64,000 bases of DNA from Ignavibacteriota bacterium (GTDB taxonomy: Bacteria > Bacteroidota > Ignavibacteria > UBA10030 > BY39): contig QOQV01000005.1 in assembly GCA_003327435.1 (NCBI GenBank), forward strand, positions 124,001 to 188,000, written 5' to 3'. The notes beneath the pieces are model-generated. The model did not search any database, had not been told where the DNA came from, and saw only the letters and a list, made by a program, of their open reading frames with translations. Position 1 is the stretch's first letter. Each line of letters opens with the position of its first letter. The position numbers and the translations under genes are program-made. Below are positions 28,351 to 38,362 of the stretch, piece by piece.

Positions 28351-29478
28351 ATGAAGATAATTATTGTAGGTACTGCATATCCCTTCCGTGGTGGAATTGC
28401 ACATTTCAACGCACTATTAGCAAACTATTTAGCATTAAAGCATCAGGTAGAAATTATAACATTTACCCGACAATACCCTAAGCTTTTATTCCCGGGAAAA
28501 TCACAGATAGAACGAGCTGCATCACAACCAGATGTACCAATCTATCAAATGATTGATTCTATAAATCCTCTGAGCTGGTATAAAACAGCAAATATAATAA
28601 AACAAAAACAACCAGATTTGCTAATTTTCAAATATTGGATTCCTTTTTTCGCCCCATGTTTTGGAACAATTGCACAAAATTCAAAAAAAAATACAAACAC
28701 AAAAGTATTGATCATATGCGATAATGTTATACCTCATGAAAAAAGAATTGGCGATAAAACTTTAACTAAATACTTCTTTCGCCAGGCTGATTACTTTATT
28801 GTTCAATCAAAATCGGTTGAAAAAGATTTAATAAACCTGATACCGGATGCAAAATACCTACTTGCACCACATCCTATATATGAAATTTTTGGGAAAAAAA
28901 TCGATAAATCGACTGCAAGGACAACATTGAATTTGAATTTTGAGCAAATTATTCTTTTTTTTGGATACATTCGTAAATACAAAGGTTTACATATCCTACT
29001 TGAAGCAATTAACTTGATTGCAAAAAAAACACAACCACCACACTTATTGGTTGCAGGTGAATTTTATGATGACGAAAACACATATCGTAATTATGTCAGA
29101 CAAAACAATTTAGAAAAATATGTTACTTTTATATCGGATTACATTCCTATTGAAAAAGTAAACCTTTATTTTTCAGCCGCTGATGTAGTTGTCTTACCGT
29201 ATATTTCAGCTACACAGAGTGGTATCGTACAAATTGCATATAATTTCGATAAACCTGTAATTGTTACTGATGTTGGTGGATTAAGCGAAGTCGTAAAAAA
29301 TAATTTAACTGGTTATGTTGTTCAACCAGAAAATCCTGAAAATTTAGCTTCAGCGATAATGAAGTTTTATAACGAGAACAAAGAACCTGTCTTCACGGAA
29401 AATGTTATAAAAGAAAAAGTTAAATATAGCTGGCAATATTTCATCTCTGAGTTAGAAAGATTAATTGAAGTACGATGA
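28351..29478 (+). CDS. GT4-family glycosyltransferase
   Basis: 375 aa. N-terminal Rossmann half begins IIVGTAYPFRGGIAHFNALL (glycine-rich acceptor loop), the C-terminal half has ILFFGYIRKYKGLHILLEAI, ADVVVLPYISATQSGIVQIA and the E-x7-E region (PVIVTDVGGLSEVV). A retaining GT-B enzyme using a nucleotide sugar; the sugar cannot be told. The start is 9 nt after the GT9 stop and the stop overlaps the next ATG. Confidence 0.9.
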   Translation: MKIIIVGTAYPFRGGIAHFNALLANYLALKHQVEIITFTRQYPKLLFPGKSQIERAASQPDVPIYQMIDSINPLSWYKTANIIKQKQPDLLIFKYWIPFFAPCFGTIAQNSKKNTNTKVLIICDNVIPHEKRIGDKTLTKYFFRQADYFIVQSKSVEKDLINLIPDAKYLLAPHPIYEIFGKKIDKSTARTTLNLNFEQIILFFGYIRKYKGLHILLEAINLIAKKTQPPHLLVAGEFYDDENTYRNYVRQNNLEKYVTFISDYIPIEKVNLYFSAADVVVLPYISATQSGIVQIAYNFDKPVIVTDVGGLSEVVKNNLTGYVVQPENPENLASAIMKFYNENKEPVFTENVIKEKVKYSWQYFISELERLIEVR

Positions 29479-30242
29479 CAATAGAAATTTCTGAACAAGA
29501 TAGAAAGTACTGGCAGTACGAATACGATGTTGTAGCAAAATACCTCTTACCTTTGTTAAAGAAATGGGGTTTTGAAAGCAGGAACCAGACATTATTGGAT
29601 GTTGGTTGTGGAGATGGCGGAGGAGTTGCCGCATTTTATGACGCCGGCTTCGACTGTAAAGGATTCGACATAGAAATCAGACGCGTTCAATTGGCAAATC
29701 TTCTTAAAGGTGAACGTAAATATGAAATGGTAACAGGAAACATTTACGATGATAATTTTCCATACTCAAATGAAATCTTCGACCTCATAGTGCTACACGA
29801 TGTTATTGAACATCTCGAAAATAAAACAGATGTATTAATTAAATTAAAAAAATGTTTATCTGAATCCGGAAAGATTTTAATTACCTTCCCCCCATATTAT
29901 TCAGCTTTCGGTGCACACCAGCAACTTTTAAACAGCACCATACTAAAACTTCCATATATGCATCTGTTTCCTTTTTATAAAAATATACTTTTAACAAAAA
30001 ACAACGAAAACCAAACTTTTGTCAAAGAAATTATTAAACTGATGAATTTAAAAATGGGAATAAAAAAATTTGAGGATTTGCTTGATAAATGTAACTTAAA
30101 AATTGATAAAAAGATAAATTACATTATTGGACCAAACCATATTCGATTTGGGTTAAAACCCTTAAGTTTGGGAATCTTTGGAAATATCCCATTAATAAAC
30201 GAAATTATAACCAATGGTATTGTTTATTTACTGAGAAAATAA
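29475..30242 (+). CDS. SAM-dependent class I methyltransferase
   Basis: 255 aa. Motif I LLDVGCGDGGGVAAF near residue 40, acidic post-I region (FDIE), motif IV/V LIVLHDVIEHLENK near residue 110. Typical of methyltransferases that cap or modify glycan chains or lipid carriers, although the acceptor is not visible. Coupled to the upstream GT4 by an ATGA overlap and 4 nt before wecB. Confidence 0.88.
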   Translation: MTIEISEQDRKYWQYEYDVVAKYLLPLLKKWGFESRNQTLLDVGCGDGGGVAAFYDAGFDCKGFDIEIRRVQLANLLKGERKYEMVTGNIYDDNFPYSNEIFDLIVLHDVIEHLENKTDVLIKLKKCLSESGKILITFPPYYSAFGAHQQLLNSTILKLPYMHLFPFYKNILLTKNNENQTFVKEIIKLMNLKMGIKKFEDLLDKCNLKIDKKINYIIGPNHIRFGLKPLSLGIFGNIPLINEIITNGIVYLLRK

Positions 30243-30246
30243 AATT

Positions 30247-31353
30247 ATGAAAATAGCAATTGTATTTGGCACACGTCCCGAAGCCATTAAAATGGCACCA
30301 TTAGTTAAAGAATGCGAAAAAAGGAATCTTGATTTCATAACAATAGTAACTGCACAGCACAGAGAAATGTTAGATCAGAAACTTGAGGTATTTAATATAA
30401 AACCGCATTATGATTTAGATATTATGCAAGCAAATCAGGATTTGTTTTATGTTACATCGAGTGTAATAAACGAAATTAAACCTATTTTATTAAAAGAAAA
30501 ACCGAATATTTTACTTGTTCAGGGTGATACTACAACTACATTTGCGGCAAGCTTATCTGCTTTTTATTTGAAAATTCCTGTTGGTCATGTAGAAGCTGGA
30601 TTGAGAACCTGGAATAAATATAACCCTTTCCCTGAAGAAATCAACCGACAACTTACAACGCGATTGACTGAATTCCATTTTGCTCCCACAGAATGGGCAA
30701 AGAACAATTTAATTCAGGAAGGAATTAATCCATTATCAATATATGTAACGGGTAATACAGTGATCGATGCTTTGCTTATGATTGTCGATCAAAATTATAT
30801 TTTTGAAGACGGCTTTTTGAACAAGATTGATTATAAAAATAAGAAGGTCATTCTACTTACATCTCACCGTCGTGAAAATTTTGGTGAACCAATGCGTGAA
30901 GTTTTTCTTGCCTGCAAACAAATTATAGAATCCCACCCAGATGTCGAACTAATTTATCCAGTTCATCCAAATCCAAATGTTCAAAAAACTGCATACGAGA
31001 TTCTGAATGGCGTCGAACGAGTTCATTTGATTGAGCCACTTGACTACAGACCATTCGTACAACTTATGAATAAGTGTTATATGATAATGACAGATTCAGG
31101 AGGGATACAGGAAGAAGCACCTTCACTTGGTAAACCAGTACTAGTGTTGAGGAAAACAACCGAACGTCCAGAGGCAATAGAAGCTGGAACTGCTAAACTT
31201 GTGGGTACCGACAAAAACAAGATAATTCAAAATGCAGAACTTTTACTTACTGATAAAAATGAGTATAAAAAAATGTCGTCTATTGCAAATCCTTATGGAG
31301 ATGGAAAAGCGGCAAGCAGAATTCTTGATATTGTACTTGAAAAATTAGGTTAG
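30247..31353 (+). CDS. wecB: UDP-N-acetylglucosamine 2-epimerase (non-hydrolysing)
   Basis: 368 aa. Starts KIAIVFGTRPEAIKMAPLV; catalytic region HVEAGLRTWNKYNPFPEEIN; ends of the UDP site TDSGGIQEEAPSLGKPVLV and RKTTERPEA. It converts UDP-GlcNAc to UDP-ManNAc, a precursor of enterobacterial-common-antigen-like or capsular sugars. No wecC (dehydrogenase) follows, so ManNAc itself may be used, or the next enzyme lies elsewhere. Confidence 0.96.
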   Translation: MKIAIVFGTRPEAIKMAPLVKECEKRNLDFITIVTAQHREMLDQKLEVFNIKPHYDLDIMQANQDLFYVTSSVINEIKPILLKEKPNILLVQGDTTTTFAASLSAFYLKIPVGHVEAGLRTWNKYNPFPEEINRQLTTRLTEFHFAPTEWAKNNLIQEGINPLSIYVTGNTVIDALLMIVDQNYIFEDGFLNKIDYKNKKVILLTSHRRENFGEPMREVFLACKQIIESHPDVELIYPVHPNPNVQKTAYEILNGVERVHLIEPLDYRPFVQLMNKCYMIMTDSGGIQEEAPSLGKPVLVLRKTTERPEAIEAGTAKLVGTDKNKIIQNAELLLTDKNEYKKMSSIANPYGDGKAASRILDIVLEKLG

Positions 31354-31356
31354 AGG

Positions 31357-32187
31357 ATGCAAAATAAACCACTAGTATACATTATAATCCTGACCTGGAA
31401 TGGGAAGCAGGATACACTTGAATGTCTGGAGTCGTTAAGAAAAATTAATTATCAGAATTACAAAATTCTAATTGTGGATAATGCATCAACAGATGGTACG
31501 GAAAAAATTGTCAAATCAAAATTTCCGAATATAGATTACATTTACAATCCAGAAAATTTACGATATGCTGGCGGTAATAATATTGGAATTGATTACGCAA
31601 TTAAACAAAATGCAGATTATATTCTTTTATTAAATAACGACACTATCGTTGAACCAAATTTCTTGGAACACTTAATTATTACTGCAGAAAGTGAACCTTC
31701 CATAGGGATTGTGGGACCAAAAATATTTTATTATGACAGACCAGATTTAATTTGGTATGCCGGTGGAAGAATAGAGTGGTGGAAAGGATGGATTTACCAT
31801 GAGGGAATTAGAAAAAATGATATGGAATATTTTAATTATAAAAAAGAAACTGATTTTGTAACAGGATGTTGTTTGCTAATCAAAAAAGAAGTTATCAAAA
31901 AAATCGGCAAACTTGATGAAACATATTTTATTTATGGTGAAGATGTGGATTTTTGTATAAGGGCAAAAAAAGCAAATTTTAAAGTGATCTTTGAACCTCA
32001 AGCAAAAATCTGGCATAAAATTTCAGTCTCAACCGGTGGACATCTATCCTGGTTTAAAAATTGGAATAAATTGAAAAGCCAGTTAAAGATTTTTTTGAGA
32101 TATGCATACCCTTTTCAGTGGCTGACCATTCCATTTGGTTTGCTAATTTATATAATACTTAGTGTATTAAAAATCAGAACTGATTAG
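31357..32187 (+). CDS. GT2-family glycosyltransferase (rhamnosyltransferase-like)
   Basis: 276 aa. GT-A fold: YIIILTWNGKQDTLECLESL, ILIVDNASTDGTEK, ILLLNNDTIVEPNFLEHL (DxD-like NND), and FIYGEDVDFCIRAKKANFK, the acid of the C-terminal catalytic ED motif. One membrane-prone stretch at the C-terminus. Four nt after the wecB stop. Confidence 0.92.
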   Translation: MQNKPLVYIIILTWNGKQDTLECLESLRKINYQNYKILIVDNASTDGTEKIVKSKFPNIDYIYNPENLRYAGGNNIGIDYAIKQNADYILLLNNDTIVEPNFLEHLIITAESEPSIGIVGPKIFYYDRPDLIWYAGGRIEWWKGWIYHEGIRKNDMEYFNYKKETDFVTGCCLLIKKEVIKKIGKLDETYFIYGEDVDFCIRAKKANFKVIFEPQAKIWHKISVSTGGHLSWFKNWNKLKSQLKIFLRYAYPFQWLTIPFGLLIYIILSVLKIRTD

Positions 32188-32192
32188 ATGTT

Positions 32193-33512
32193 ATGGAATT
32201 GGGCAAATATTTAGCTAAAGGCATTTGGGGCTTTGCCGATAAAACGCTTCCGTTGGTTTATGGTTTGGGTTTTATTTTTTTAGTCGTACGCGTCTTACCA
32301 CCTAACGAATATGGAACTTTCGTTATAATCCAATCTATAACAATAATTGTTTTTACTCTTGGTTTTAGTTTTGTTTTACAACCAGTAATTAAGTACGCAT
32401 CAGAAACGGACAAATATGAAACTTACTTTTCAACTGGGTTATTGATTTATTCCGCATTTTTATTTATTTGCACCTTGTTAATATTTATTTTCTCTGAATT
32501 CATTATTCGGTATATAAATATTTCCATAAATGATTCGTTCATAAGTACTTTGTATTACATACCATTATATTTTATTACTGCAATCCCACGAAATTTAATC
32601 CTTGCAATTTTTCAGGCAAAATTTGAAGTTAAAAAAATATTCTGGATAGATTTCTTTTATTTTATCGGTAGTTTAATTTTAATTTTCTTTGCACAATCAA
32701 TATCAGTCTTAAACACAGCAATTGATTTATTAATTATAATTTCTATAGCGAATTTTATTTCCTCAATATCAGCGATAATATTTTACATGAAAACAAATTC
32801 TTTAAAGATTCAGTTTGCAAAGGAGGCGTATTACAAGATCTGGAAGCTCGGGAAATACTCTCTTGGAAGTTCGATAAACTATTCACTTCACTCTCAGTTG
32901 GATACATTTTTTGTAGCTTACTTTTCGGGGGTTAATGGTGCCGCATTATATGGTGCTGTAAAAATTATTACAAGAATTTATGATATATACGCTCAGGTAA
33001 TTCAGATGTTCATTCTTCCTGCAAGTTCACTTTTGGATAGTAAAAGAGAAAATACTAAATTAACAGAGCTTCTTGAAAAATCAACTTGTTTTTCTATAAT
33101 CAGCATATTACCAGTTGTAATTTTTCTGTTTATTACGAGTGATTTTTTGGTTAGTTTATTTTATAATACAAAATATCCAGAAGCAAAAAACTTATTAAAA
33201 TTATTAGCTTTAACTGGTTTATTTATACCCTGGATATCAGTTGCATCAAGTATATTGTTTGGTTTAGGTAAGACCAATATTATTTTTAAATTAACGCTCT
33301 GGAATTTAGTACTTGATTTATTATTTTATTATTCAGGTGGTATAATAGCTTCTTTGGAAGGCATCGTATATGCAATTCTATTCATTCAATTTGTAATGAG
33401 CATGTTATGGTTGGCTTATTCAAAAAAATTCATAAAATTTTCGTTAACTTCAACTATTGGAAGAACTAAGGATATAAAAAACTTCATATTAAAAAAGATG
33501 ACTATTTTGTAG
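32193..33512 (+). CDS. Polysaccharide flippase (Wzx/MATE-like, oligosaccharide export)
   Basis: 439 aa with about 12 hydrophobic helices and few charged stretches; begins KGIWGFADKTLPLVYGLGF and has a typical LPSSELLD-free Wzx layout (YSLGSSINYSLHSQLDTFFVAYFSG). It should move the undecaprenyl-linked repeat across the inner membrane. Its position after four transferases and wecB, and before two more, fits an O-antigen or capsule flippase. No Wzy polymerase or ligase was recognised in the window. Confidence 0.88.
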   Translation: MELGKYLAKGIWGFADKTLPLVYGLGFIFLVVRVLPPNEYGTFVIIQSITIIVFTLGFSFVLQPVIKYASETDKYETYFSTGLLIYSAFLFICTLLIFIFSEFIIRYINISINDSFISTLYYIPLYFITAIPRNLILAIFQAKFEVKKIFWIDFFYFIGSLILIFFAQSISVLNTAIDLLIIISIANFISSISAIIFYMKTNSLKIQFAKEAYYKIWKLGKYSLGSSINYSLHSQLDTFFVAYFSGVNGAALYGAVKIITRIYDIYAQVIQMFILPASSLLDSKRENTKLTELLEKSTCFSIISILPVVIFLFITSDFLVSLFYNTKYPEAKNLLKLLALTGLFIPWISVASSILFGLGKTNIIFKLTLWNLVLDLLFYYSGGIIASLEGIVYAILFIQFVMSMLWLAYSKKFIKFSLTSTIGRTKDIKNFILKKMTIL

Positions 33513-33513
33513 A

Positions 33514-34257
33514 ATGGGAAGAAAAGAAGTAATCGATAACTGGAAAAAATACTGGTTGAACGAAAATAATTTGGCAGGTAAACACACCGGTTTATCACCA
33601 ATTTTTATTGAACTAAAAAATATACTTGGTGATTTCAATGGTAAAAAATTTTTAGAGTGTGGAAGCGGCGTAAGTGAGATTTCTATTGACATTGCTAAGA
33701 ATGGTGGGCAAGTTTATTTGCTGGACATATCAATGGAAGCTTTAAAAATAAGCAAAAGTTATTTTAATAGAAACCATTTAATGGCAAATCATATATGTGC
33801 TTCAATGTTTCAAATCCCATTTGCAAATGCATCATTCGATGTTGTTTGGAATGCTGGAGTTCTTGAACATTATCACTTTGAAGACCAGGTTTTAGGATTA
33901 AAAGAAATGAGTAGAGTATGCAAGAAAAATGGGATAATAATTACTTTTAATCCATATAAATATGGAGTATTTTACCGATTAGGAAAATTCTTTGCGGAAA
34001 AGAAGAAAGAATGGGTTTTCGGAGAAGAACATCCAGTAATAAGTTTAAAAGAGCACGCAGTCAAATTAAATCTTAAGTTAGTTGATGAATATTATTTCAA
34101 TTTTGAGCACCAGATAACTTTTTTAAAATATTTGAATAAGTTAATATTTTATATCGTTAAAAGTTTATATTTAATTACTCCACAACTTCTTAAAAATCTA
34201 TGGCTAAAAATATTCAAAGGTTACTTATTGGTATCTATATTTAAAAAAATTGAATAA
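33514..34257 (+). CDS. SAM-dependent class I methyltransferase
   Basis: 247 aa. Motif I FLECGSGVSEISIDI near residue 47, post-I acidic LDISMEAL, and motif IV VWNAGVLEHYHFEDQ near residue 108. Similar in role to the earlier methyltransferase of this operon, but not closely alike in sequence. Begins 1 nt after the flippase stop. Confidence 0.87.
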   Translation: MGRKEVIDNWKKYWLNENNLAGKHTGLSPIFIELKNILGDFNGKKFLECGSGVSEISIDIAKNGGQVYLLDISMEALKISKSYFNRNHLMANHICASMFQIPFANASFDVVWNAGVLEHYHFEDQVLGLKEMSRVCKKNGIIITFNPYKYGVFYRLGKFFAEKKKEWVFGEEHPVISLKEHAVKLNLKLVDEYYFNFEHQITFLKYLNKLIFYIVKSLYLITPQLLKNLWLKIFKGYLLVSIFKKIE

Positions 34258-34262
34258 AATAT

Positions 34263-35411
34263 ATGATAATATTTTTCTTTAGTGATGTATCATGGGAAGG
34301 GTTGTATCAAAGACCACATCATATAGCCAAAAGGCTATCAAAAAACAATATAGTTATTTGGATAGAACCGTTAACCTTTTCTCATAAACCTAATTTCAAG
34401 CTAAAACATATCGAAAATAATTTATATACAATTACAATTCCTGCCATACCTTATAACGCCCGCAACAAAATATTAAAAAGACTAACCCTAACACTCAGTT
34501 CTCTTAATATTTTTAGACTATTAATTCAAAAAACACAGATTAAGTTTATTAATAAAATTTTCTTTGAATTAAAAATAAAAATCAATGATGAATATATATT
34601 TTTCTTTGAAAATTACCAGCTATCGGATGTAATCACAAATTTTAAACCCACCTTAATAATATATGACTATATTGACAATGCACTGGGCTTTACTAAATTA
34701 CCAAAACATGTTATAGAAACTTGGAACAAATTAATAAAAAATTCTAATTTTATTTTCGCAACCTCTAATTATTTAATTAACCAAATACAAAAATATAGAA
34801 AAAATGATATTTATTTAGTGACAAATGGCGTTGAGTATGAATTCTTTTCATCATATCAAACTAGCACCAATCCAACAGATTTACCTGTGGAGAAAAAAAT
34901 AGTTGGATACATTGGTGCAATATATCCATGGCTAGATTATGACTTAATCGAATACCTTTGTTCAAATTTGCCAGATATCAATTTCACATTCATTGGTAAA
35001 ACACACCCAGACATAAAACCTTATTTAGAAAATCTTCAGAAACACAAAAATTTCTTTTATTTAGGATTTAAAAATTATTCGATCATACCCTCATATTTGT
35101 CTAAATTTAGTGTGGGTATCATTCCGTTTAAAAGAACCGAATTAACAGAAGGTGTTAATCCAGTAAAACTTTTTGAATATTCAGCAATGGGCATTCCAAC
35201 TGTTTGTACCAACTTTTCTGACGATTTAGAAGAATATAAAAACTTAATATTTATCTCCTCAACAAAAGAAGATTTTGTACAAAATATATTATCAGCTATA
35301 AGAAAATCTACTGAATCTGAATTTATCATTAAACTAAAGAATTTTGCAAAACAAAATGATTGGGATGAGAAATACCAAACTATAATGAATGTTATACAAT
35401 CATACTATTGA
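34263..35411 (+). CDS. GT-B glycosyltransferase (GT4-like)
   Basis: 382 aa. Starts with a distinctive SDVSWEGLYQRPHHIAKRL, seen in a group of GT4-like enzymes; C-terminal half has VGYIGAIYPWLDYDLIEYL, FTFIGKTHP and VKLFEYSAMGIPTVCTNFS. Catalytic E in the E-x7-E-like segment near the end. Last transferase of the operon; followed by a 65-nt gap and then YfhO. Confidence 0.87.
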   Translation: MIIFFFSDVSWEGLYQRPHHIAKRLSKNNIVIWIEPLTFSHKPNFKLKHIENNLYTITIPAIPYNARNKILKRLTLTLSSLNIFRLLIQKTQIKFINKIFFELKIKINDEYIFFFENYQLSDVITNFKPTLIIYDYIDNALGFTKLPKHVIETWNKLIKNSNFIFATSNYLINQIQKYRKNDIYLVTNGVEYEFFSSYQTSTNPTDLPVEKKIVGYIGAIYPWLDYDLIEYLCSNLPDINFTFIGKTHPDIKPYLENLQKHKNFFYLGFKNYSIIPSYLSKFSVGIIPFKRTELTEGVNPVKLFEYSAMGIPTVCTNFSDDLEEYKNLIFISSTKEDFVQNILSAIRKSTESEFIIKLKNFAKQNDWDEKYQTIMNVIQSYY

Positions 35412-35476
35412 ATAAATTGGAGAATAAAGATCATTTATTTATATTTCATCAGTCAATAATTTAACAGACAAAATAT

Positions 35477-37975
35477 ATGAAGAAAACCAGAAAACAATTT
35501 CCACAAACATCGAAGCCCAATAAACCAAACTGGTATGATAACTTAAGCAACTTTAAAAAAGAAATAATTTCTATAGTTGTAATCTTCATACTTGTTCTTT
35601 TCCTCTTTAACGAAATTATTTTCAAGAATATGCTCTTCTCTGACGCTGGGGATACTGCAGCTGCAGGAGCCTGGGCTAAAGCTGGTGAATACCTCGAAAA
35701 AACCGAAGGACAAAAACCTCTCTGGTTTCCATACATTTTCAGCGGTATGCCCGGATTTGGCTCACTTGCGTATATCCCTTATAATGTAAGTTATGTACAA
35801 TCTATCATATACTTTTTTGGGACTTTACTCTTTTTAAAAGCTCAAGAAGCATGGTTCGTTTTACACTATTTCCTTGCAGGCATTTTTATGTATATGCTAG
35901 CAAGACAAATGAAGTTTAAACAGTTACCAGCACTACTTGCAGCACTTGTATTTACATTGTCACCTTACGCGGTTGGACTTTCGATCCATGGTCATGGTTC
36001 TAAAATGATGGCTTTAAGTTACATACCCATTTTGCTTCTGCTTACAAACTATTTGTTTGAAAAAAGTAACTTGCTCGCTCTTGGATTGTTTTCCATAGCA
36101 ATCGGAACCGCATTACTTACAAATCATGTACAAATGGTTTATTACGGATTTATGTTGATAGGTCTATTCTTCATTTACATAATCATAACAAATAAAACCG
36201 AGTGGAAATCTTCTGTCAAATTCACAATTATGTTTGCTGCTGCATTTATTATTGGATTCGGAATTTCTTCATATGTGTATCTCTCGGTACACGAGTATGC
36301 ACAATATTCAATTCGTGGAGGTGGTGAACCAGGTGTTACTGGCGGTTTAAATTATGATTATGCCACTAATTGGTCGTTTCACCCATTAGAAACTTTAAAC
36401 TTGCTTATTCCGTCTTTCTTTGGCTTCTCCACACCGTATTACTGGGGCTGGATGCCATTTACAGATACAACTATTTATTTTGGTATTATACCAATAATTC
36501 TTGCCATCATTGCACTGATATACAATCGAGGCAGAATGATCATCTTTTTTATATTATTCACAATACTAATTCTTTTAATTTCATTCGGGAAGCATTTCAA
36601 TATCTTTTATTCTTTATTATTCAACTATCTCCCTTATTTCAATAAATTTAGAGCACCTTCAATGATACTTCACCTGCTACCATTAACTTTCGGAATTATG
36701 GCAGCATATGGATTAACATTTCTTTTAGAATTAAAAGAAAAATTAGATTTCCAAAAATTCAAAAAAAATTTATACATTATCGGTGGCATTATTGGTGGAA
36801 TTTTGATTCTCGGTTTTATCGCAAAGGATACTATTTACAATCAACTTTCTGGCTTTATGTTCGTAAAAGATGGAGAACTTCAACAATTCCAGCAACAATA
36901 CGGAGCACAAGCCAATCAAGCTTTAAATCAGCTGAAATCAATCCGATTTGATATGCTATGGAGCGATTATATAAAATTTGCAATAATTTCTCTTGCTGCA
37001 CTTGGAGCTATCTTAATTTATCTCAACGGTAAGATTTCCAAATTCGCCTTTAGCACTTTATTGATACTTATTCTAACAATCGACTTATTAATAATCGATA
37101 GAAAATTTATAGATCCCAAACCAAACAATGCTCTTGAGCAACGCCATCTTCCTGATCAAACTGTTAAGTTTTTAAAGCAGGATAAATCATATTTTAGAAT
37201 CTTCCCTATTGGACAACTTTTTATGGACAATACATGGATGTATCATACTATCGAATCAGTAGGTGGTTATAGTCCAGCAAAAATAAAAATTTATCAAGAA
37301 ATACTGGACTCGTGTCTTTATAAAGGTTCAGATCCTGCTTTTCCGTTGAATATGAACATCGTGAATATGTTAAACACTAAATACATCATTGCTCAGGGGA
37401 GATTACCCGAAGATAGATTTCAAATCGTGGCATATGATCAACAAAAAGGATTTGTGACACATTTAAATCCTGAATATCAACCAAGAGCATTTTTTGTAGA
37501 TAATATACTTGTGGCAAAGAACAAAAATGAAGTTTTTAGTATTTTGAATTCTGCCACATTTAACAGCAAAAAAACTGCAGTTCTGGAAAAAGAGCCAGCA
37601 GCCCCAGTCAAAAAACCTGATTCTTCTTACATTAAATTTTTAACATACAAATCGAATCATATTGAAATTGAAGCATTCTCAGATGTCGAAAATGCTCTTT
37701 TAGTATTTAGTGAAGTATATTATCCAGCTGGATGGAAAGCATTTATCGATGGAAAGGAGACAGAAATATATAAAACCAACTATATTTTAAGATCCATCTT
37801 AGTTCCTTCAGGTAAACATAAGATTGAATTGAAGTTTGACCCGGAAATTTACAAAATCGGTTACAATTTAACGCATATAAGCTGGTTAATTGCAGTAATT
37901 TTAATCGTTTTCGGTATCTACCAGAATAGGGACAAAATAAGTTTCATACTGAAAAAATATATCAAAAAAAGTTGA
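35477..37975 (+). CDS. YfhO-family multi-spanning membrane protein
   Basis: 832 aa. About 12-14 membrane helices in the first two thirds (GT-C-like, with the acidic loop DAGDTAAAGAWAKAGEY near residue 55 and YRIFPIG-like DRKF...DNTWMYHTIESVGGYSPAKI region), then a periplasmic beta-rich domain (VFSEVYYPAGWKAFIDGKE) and a final membrane helix. YfhO proteins are GT-C-type putative glycosyltransferases acting on lipid-linked sugars, in some Gram-positives for teichoic acid glycosylation. Here it closes the glycan cluster. The stop codon TGA lies inside the -35 box of the BMC promoter. Confidence 0.85.
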   Translation: MKKTRKQFPQTSKPNKPNWYDNLSNFKKEIISIVVIFILVLFLFNEIIFKNMLFSDAGDTAAAGAWAKAGEYLEKTEGQKPLWFPYIFSGMPGFGSLAYIPYNVSYVQSIIYFFGTLLFLKAQEAWFVLHYFLAGIFMYMLARQMKFKQLPALLAALVFTLSPYAVGLSIHGHGSKMMALSYIPILLLLTNYLFEKSNLLALGLFSIAIGTALLTNHVQMVYYGFMLIGLFFIYIIITNKTEWKSSVKFTIMFAAAFIIGFGISSYVYLSVHEYAQYSIRGGGEPGVTGGLNYDYATNWSFHPLETLNLLIPSFFGFSTPYYWGWMPFTDTTIYFGIIPIILAIIALIYNRGRMIIFFILFTILILLISFGKHFNIFYSLLFNYLPYFNKFRAPSMILHLLPLTFGIMAAYGLTFLLELKEKLDFQKFKKNLYIIGGIIGGILILGFIAKDTIYNQLSGFMFVKDGELQQFQQQYGAQANQALNQLKSIRFDMLWSDYIKFAIISLAALGAILIYLNGKISKFAFSTLLILILTIDLLIIDRKFIDPKPNNALEQRHLPDQTVKFLKQDKSYFRIFPIGQLFMDNTWMYHTIESVGGYSPAKIKIYQEILDSCLYKGSDPAFPLNMNIVNMLNTKYIIAQGRLPEDRFQIVAYDQQKGFVTHLNPEYQPRAFFVDNILVAKNKNEVFSILNSATFNSKKTAVLEKEPAAPVKKPDSSYIKFLTYKSNHIEIEAFSDVENALLVFSEVYYPAGWKAFIDGKETEIYKTNYILRSILVPSGKHKIELKFDPEIYKIGYNLTHISWLIAVILIVFGIYQNRDKISFILKKYIKKS

Positions 37976-38000
37976 CATTATGCTCCCAAATGCTTATATT
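37972..38000 (+). promoter_or_regulatory. Consensus promoter of the BMC shell genes
   Basis: TTGACA (37972-37977), 17-nt spacer, TATATT (37995-38000). The -35 overlaps the YfhO stop. Predicted start near 38007; 40-nt leader to the ATG with TTGGAG 7 nt before it. One of the clearest promoters in the window. Confidence 0.7.
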
Positions 38001-38046
38001 CGTAGAAAATAAATCAAGTATGTTTAACATAATTTGGAGTTTTTAA

Positions 38047-38343
38047 ATGGCAGATATTTCATTAGATGCATTAGGAATGGTTGAAACCAAAGGATTAGTT
38101 GGCTCAATTGAGGCAGCTGATGCAATGGTAAAGGCGGCAAAAGTAACACTAATTGGTAAAGAAGTTATTGGTGGCGGTTATGTAACTGTGATGGTTAGAG
38201 GAGATGTTGGAGCAGTAAAAGCAGCAACCGATGCCGGCGCAGCAGCAGCTCAAAGAGTTGGCGAATTAGTATCCGTACATGTAATTCCAAGACCACATGT
38301 AGACGTCGAATTAATATTACCAAAGCGTCCTGAAGGTAAATAA
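38047..38343 (+). CDS. BMC-domain shell protein, PduA/EutM-like hexamer
   Basis: 98 aa, a single BMC-H domain very close in length and sequence to PduA-type shell proteins: [46 protein letters not shown]-like [19 protein letters not shown]. These form hexagonal tiles of microcompartment shells. The pore loop is V-I-G-G-G (residues 40-44) where PduA has K-I-G-S-G, so a small non-polar pore lining is expected. It starts a bicistronic unit with the second BMC gene 19 nt downstream; no microcompartment enzymes or pentamer (BMC-P) gene lie near. Confidence 0.96.
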   Translation: MADISLDALGMVETKGLVGSIEAADAMVKAAKVTLIGKEVIGGGYVTVMVRGDVGAVKAATDAGAAAAQRVGELVSVHVIPRPHVDVELILPKRPEGK

Positions 38344-38362
38344 AACCTAAAAGGTTAAAAAA